NCBI RefSeq assembly: GCF_036322805.1
Contig: NZ_AP027272.1
Location: 1,178,001 to 1,242,000, forward strand
Length of the DNA stretch: 64,000 nt
Reading direction: 5' to 3'
DNA from: Planctobacterium marinum
Lineage (GTDB): Bacteria; Pseudomonadota; Gammaproteobacteria; Enterobacterales; Alteromonadaceae
A program made the translations under genes and the position numbers. Positions 60,557-64,000 of the stretch are shown here, piece by piece (the first letter of the stretch is position 1; each line of letters starts with the position of its first letter). The notes under the pieces were generated by a model. It was not told where the DNA came from. It was given only the letters and a program-made list of their open reading frames with translations, and ran no database searches.

Positions 60557-63208
60557 ATGCGTTACTCATTCACTTTGCCATCCCTTCTATTGCTTTTATG
60601 TGCTGTAACTGTATCTGCAGAAGGTCCATGGCCCGATACCGTTTACGAGCAGAAAACGCCAACACTCAAATCTCTTTACGACTATAAAAGTGGTGAGGCG
60701 CTGAGTGATTCTTCTCAGATAGAAGGCTATTTGAATGCTTTGCAAAGTGCTCATCCTGACAAGTTACAATTATTGACTTACGGTGAGTCTTGGCAGGGGC
60801 GTAAACTCAACTATGCCGTGATCAGCTCCCCGGAAAACATGGCTAATCTGCAGTCTATTCGTGAGGCATATATTCGGTTTGCAGATCCCAGACGTACAGA
60901 TCAGCGCACTATGAATAGCGAACTTGCTGAGCTTCCTGCAATTGTGTGGCTGGGTTACGGTGTGCATGGCAACGAGGTTTCTTCACCTGATGCAGCACTG
61001 CAGGTGGCTTATCATTTGTTGGCTGCTAAAAATGACGCCATGGTATCCGCGATTCTGGACAATGTTATTGTATTGTTGGACCCATTGCAGAATCCCGATG
61101 GCCGAGAGAAGTTTATTCATCACTTCAATAACAATACCGGTCCTTCACCTAACGGTTACCCTTTTGCAACAGAAAGACGCGAGGGTTGGAACAACGGTCG
61201 CACCAATCATTACATTTTTGATTTAAACCGAGATTGGGCTGCTATGACCCAACCAGAGACTCAAGGTAGAGTGGATTTACTCAGTAAGTGGTTACCCTTA
61301 ATCGCGGTGGATTTGCATGAATTTGGCACGGATTACACCTATTATTTTACACCTGAAGCTGACCCATTCAATCCCTACATTACCGATACCCAAAAACAAG
61401 GTCTTGAAATCATAGGGAAGAATAACGCGAAGTATTTTGATCAGCGTGGCTGGCGGTATTTTACGCGCGAGATATACGATGCGTTTTTCCCCGGTTACGG
61501 TGCAGGTTGGCCGGTATTTTATGGTGCCTTGGGTATGACTTATGAGCAGGCTTCTCCCAGAGGTTTAAAGGCTACCAATAAGTTAGGCGAAATCTTTACT
61601 TACGCTGATGCTGTGCAACATCACTTTGTTGCTTCAATTGCTACTTTGGAAACCGCTGCAAAACACAAAGCACTGTTTTTGGAGCGCTTTTGGGAATATC
61701 GCGACAACGCCATTAAACTCGGTAAATCGGGAGATGTGCGGCAAGTGGTTTTAGCCCGTTCCAGCGATCCTTTCAATAGCGATAAGTTAGCGCGTTTACT
61801 GGCTCGCCAAGGCATTGAAATTGACGTGGCTAATGAGGCTTTTACAGCCTGTTCAGTACAGTACCAAAAAGGTGATTATGTCATCGACATGGCGCAGCCG
61901 AATTATCGCATGATCCGCAATTACCTCGACACACATATCCCGATGGAGGCGGATTTTATTGCTCTGCAGGAAAACCTGCGCCGCCAGCACAAAAGTCATG
62001 TTTTATATGACGTCACTGCTTGGTCAAAACGCCTGACCCACAATGTTGATGTGGCTTATTGTAGCAAGCAAGCCAAAGTCGATCGCAAGCCATTGGATAC
62101 AGAAGTATTACCTCCATTGCAACAATCTGGCGAGGGGGACTTGGCCTGGTTAGTGGATTGGCAACACACGGGTAGTGCGATGTTTTTGATTGATGCACTT
62201 CGAGCTGGGCTGGTCATCTACAGCAGTGACAAAAGCTTTACCCAAAAAGGGCGAAAATTGGCAGAAGGTTCGCTTATTATTTACAAAAAGCAAGCAATCG
62301 AAGATGCCGTTCAGGTGGTACAAAACTTGGCGCAGAAATATCAGGTTGAGCTGATCAATACCAATACCAGTTGGGTTGAAGATGGCGTTAATTTTGGCAG
62401 TCAGCATGTGGTGAAAATGAAATCACCTGATATCGCTTTACTGTGGGACAGACCCACTTCTTCCTACCTCGCCGGGGCCACTCGTTATGTTTTTGAACGT
62501 CAATTGGGGCACCCGGTACATACCATCGCAGCGCGTTATATAAACAATCTTGACCTGTTTGATTTTGATGTTTTGATTTTGCCCGGTGGAGATTACTCCG
62601 ATTTGTTAACTACAAGTGGTACCGAGAAACTCAATACCTGGTTGCGCCGGGGAGGCGTGCTGATCGCGCTTAGTAGCAGTGTTGACTTTTTGGTGAAACA
62701 ACAACTCAGTGCGTTGCAGAGAGAGAACAATCAAATTGATCCACAAAAGGCGCTAACGACGACAGACGAGTCACTAATTGACGATGCTCAGCAATATGAA
62801 GCCATGCAAGTGGACCCACATCGAGGGATGGAAACATTTCCGGGCAATATCCTAAAGGTATTACCTAATCAAGAGCACTGGATGACAGTGGGTATTGATC
62901 GGCCGATATACAGTTTTGCGTCAGGTAACGGCACCTATCAACCTTTACATCGTGGCCAAGGGGTTAATGTTGCTCACTATGCTGGTGCTGATGAAGTCCT
63001 TGCGAGCGGTTATCTATGGCAGGATTATCAAAAACAACTGGCATTTAAACCCTTTCTTACCGTTGAAGATATGGGTGAGGGCATGATCTTGAGCTTCCCT
63101 GAAAGCCCGACATTCCGTGGTCAGCAACCAGGTTTACACATGCTATGGATTAATGCTATTTGGCGAGGTGTGGCACATACCAAAGCCAACATACGCAATG
63201 GGCGCTAA
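60557..63208 (+). CDS. Large secreted M14-family metallocarboxypeptidase
   Basis: 883 residues. A signal peptide (SFTLPSLLLLLCAVTVSA) precedes the M14 domain with zinc ligands His and Glu in VHGNEVSSPDAA, the DLNRDW segment and His in VDLHEFGTDYTYYF. The catalytic Glu probably lies in the MTYEQASPRG stretch. The C-terminal half (from about residue 480) contains a Rossmann-like region (FDVLILPGGDYSDLL, RRGGVLIALSSSVDFL) resembling class I glutamine amidotransferase-like folds, an arrangement known in large M14 peptidases. It probably digests peptides outside the cytoplasm. Confidence 0.9.
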   Translation: MRYSFTLPSLLLLLCAVTVSAEGPWPDTVYEQKTPTLKSLYDYKSGEALSDSSQIEGYLNALQSAHPDKLQLLTYGESWQGRKLNYAVISSPENMANLQSIREAYIRFADPRRTDQRTMNSELAELPAIVWLGYGVHGNEVSSPDAALQVAYHLLAAKNDAMVSAILDNVIVLLDPLQNPDGREKFIHHFNNNTGPSPNGYPFATERREGWNNGRTNHYIFDLNRDWAAMTQPETQGRVDLLSKWLPLIAVDLHEFGTDYTYYFTPEADPFNPYITDTQKQGLEIIGKNNAKYFDQRGWRYFTREIYDAFFPGYGAGWPVFYGALGMTYEQASPRGLKATNKLGEIFTYADAVQHHFVASIATLETAAKHKALFLERFWEYRDNAIKLGKSGDVRQVVLARSSDPFNSDKLARLLARQGIEIDVANEAFTACSVQYQKGDYVIDMAQPNYRMIRNYLDTHIPMEADFIALQENLRRQHKSHVLYDVTAWSKRLTHNVDVAYCSKQAKVDRKPLDTEVLPPLQQSGEGDLAWLVDWQHTGSAMFLIDALRAGLVIYSSDKSFTQKGRKLAEGSLIIYKKQAIEDAVQVVQNLAQKYQVELINTNTSWVEDGVNFGSQHVVKMKSPDIALLWDRPTSSYLAGATRYVFERQLGHPVHTIAARYINNLDLFDFDVLILPGGDYSDLLTTSGTEKLNTWLRRGGVLIALSSSVDFLVKQQLSALQRENNQIDPQKALTTTDESLIDDAQQYEAMQVDPHRGMETFPGNILKVLPNQEHWMTVGIDRPIYSFASGNGTYQPLHRGQGVNVAHYAGADEVLASGYLWQDYQKQLAFKPFLTVEDMGEGMILSFPESPTFRGQQPGLHMLWINAIWRGVAHTKANIRNGR

Positions 63209-63302
63209 TAAAATGAGATTTGACTGTTGATGTTAACCGTAAGTCTGGGTGAAATTTTTTGAGTAATTTTGCCCGGGATCGGTTATATTAAATCCAATAG
63301 CA

Positions 63303-63336
63303 ACGAGCCCGGTCTGACTGACCCGGTTCGTTTTTT
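63303..63336 (+). terminator. Rho-independent terminator after the M14 peptidase gene
   Basis: A 12-bp stem with one mismatch and one G-T pair (ACGAGCCCGGTC with GACCCGGTTCGT) around a TGACT loop is followed by six Ts at 63331-63336. It separates the M14 gene from the CYTH gene. Confidence 0.88.
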
Positions 63337-63365
63337 CATCTAAAAAAGGGTGTTTTTTCTCCTCC

Positions 63366-64000
63366 ATGGATAGCGAAATAGAGCTTAAGTTACTTGTCAC
63401 TGCGGATGCCGAAAGCAAGATTCGAGAGCAATTTCTACCACAACTCAAGGCGAGCATCGAGCATGAGTCGGTGCAGTTGTACAATTCCTATTACGATACA
63501 CCAGAACATGCTTTAAGGCAGCATGGCATGGGACTGAGGGTGCGCGGTAACAATGGCGATTACGAGCAAACCATAAAGAGCAAAGATGGCTCTGTAGGGG
63601 GATTGCACAAACGTGCGGAGCACAACGTTGATATCCCGTCTAATCAGTTAGATATCGCTCTTTTTCCCGATGGCATTTGGCCGGAAGCCCTTAACATAGA
63701 AGAATTAAAACAACAGCTTACCACTTTATTCAGCACTCATTTCAGGCGTGAGCAATATCAAATTCGATTGCCGGATGGCAGCCATGTGGAAATGGTATTC
63801 GACTCCGGTGAGATTGAAACGGATAAGTACCATACACCCGTTTGTGAAGTGGAGTTGGAACTGAAAAAAGGCCAATCAGATGCCCTGTTTCAATTGGCAC
63901 GACAACTGCTCGACATTATTCCTTTTCGGCTGGGATACAAAAGTAAAGCCCAACGCGGTTATGAGTTGTTCCTCGGCGAGGAAGCTGAGATGGCCCATAT
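63366..64000 (+). CDS. CYTH-domain inorganic triphosphatase, YgiF-like, C-terminus beyond right edge
   Basis: At least 211 residues from ATG 63366, still open at the window end. The N-terminal SEIELKLLV is the ExExK motif that names the CYTH fold, and RVRGNN, QTIKSK, EMVFDSGEIE and CEVELELKKGQ supply the other charged residues lining the triphosphate tunnel. E. coli YgiF hydrolyses inorganic triphosphate and has a C-terminal CHAD domain; whether that is present here lies outside the window. The nearby YgiM-like gene supports the assignment. Confidence 0.9.
   Translation, partial: MDSEIELKLLVTADAESKIREQFLPQLKASIEHESVQLYNSYYDTPEHALRQHGMGLRVRGNNGDYEQTIKSKDGSVGGLHKRAEHNVDIPSNQLDIALFPDGIWPEALNIEELKQQLTTLFSTHFRREQYQIRLPDGSHVEMVFDSGEIETDKYHTPVCEVELELKKGQSDALFQLARQLLDIIPFRLGYKSKAQRGYELFLGEEAEMAH

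Overview
The window looks like chromosomal DNA of a marine gammaproteobacterium of the Alteromonadales, most likely Alteromonadaceae. Gene order supports this: fldB facing xerD-dsbC-recJ; recO-pdxJ; rlmD-relA-mazG; and ftsB-ispD-ispF-truD-surE-pcm-yqaA-nlpD-rpoS in one direction. A ZntR-type regulator beside an SO_0444-family permease and several HlyD/MacB-type efflux operons fit the same group. The genus is inference. No rRNA, tRNA, CRISPR array, prophage or complete insertion sequence was seen.

Layout. 1-2.6 kb: a metallo-beta-lactamase-fold gene cut by the left edge and a secreted protein of unknown function, with a divergent LysR regulator. 2.7-4.9 kb: zntR and a metal efflux permease behind a clear MerR-type promoter, then a lipoprotein. 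4.9-12.4 kb: an efflux module (adaptor, ATPase, double-FtsX permease) facing its own sigma-54 response regulator and kinase. The sequence between them holds a sigma-54 promoter and two 21-bp-spaced palindromic sites. 12.5-18.6 kb: a GH25 muramidase with an overlapping membrane protein, a PAS hybrid kinase, an M24 peptidase and a cyclic-nucleotide-binding protein. 18.7-25.4 kb: a second efflux operon with a YIP1-like protein, a LytS/LytTR pair and folM. 25.6-30.7 kb: a very large secreted FG-GAP/cytochrome/DUF1588-like/carbohydrate-binding-like protein paired with a DUF1501 protein, the least understood system here.

30.7-47.2 kb is mainly housekeeping: flavodoxin, site-specific recombination, disulfide isomerisation, RecJ and RecO repair, pyridoxine synthesis, rRNA methylation and the stringent response. 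A 235-bp MITE-like element ends 2 bp before the xerD start codon. A membrane-GAF sensor and a TonB-dependent receptor broken at a G8 tract lie between relA and mazG. mazG then leads a tightly overlapping operon of small metabolic genes. 47.2-64 kb: a 29-residue microprotein, DUF3291 and hemolysin-III genes, the rpoS-to-ftsB block, an M28 peptidase, an ACT protein, a LysR regulator, a YgiM-like SH3 protein, a large M14 carboxypeptidase and the start of a ygiF-like CYTH gene.

Two genes are frameshifted as written. rpoS lacks one base near codon 240, so the sigma factor would lose region 4. The TonB-dependent receptor needs 7 or 10 Gs where 8 are present. Both changes sit in G/C runs, so each may be a real mutation, phase variation or a sequencing error.
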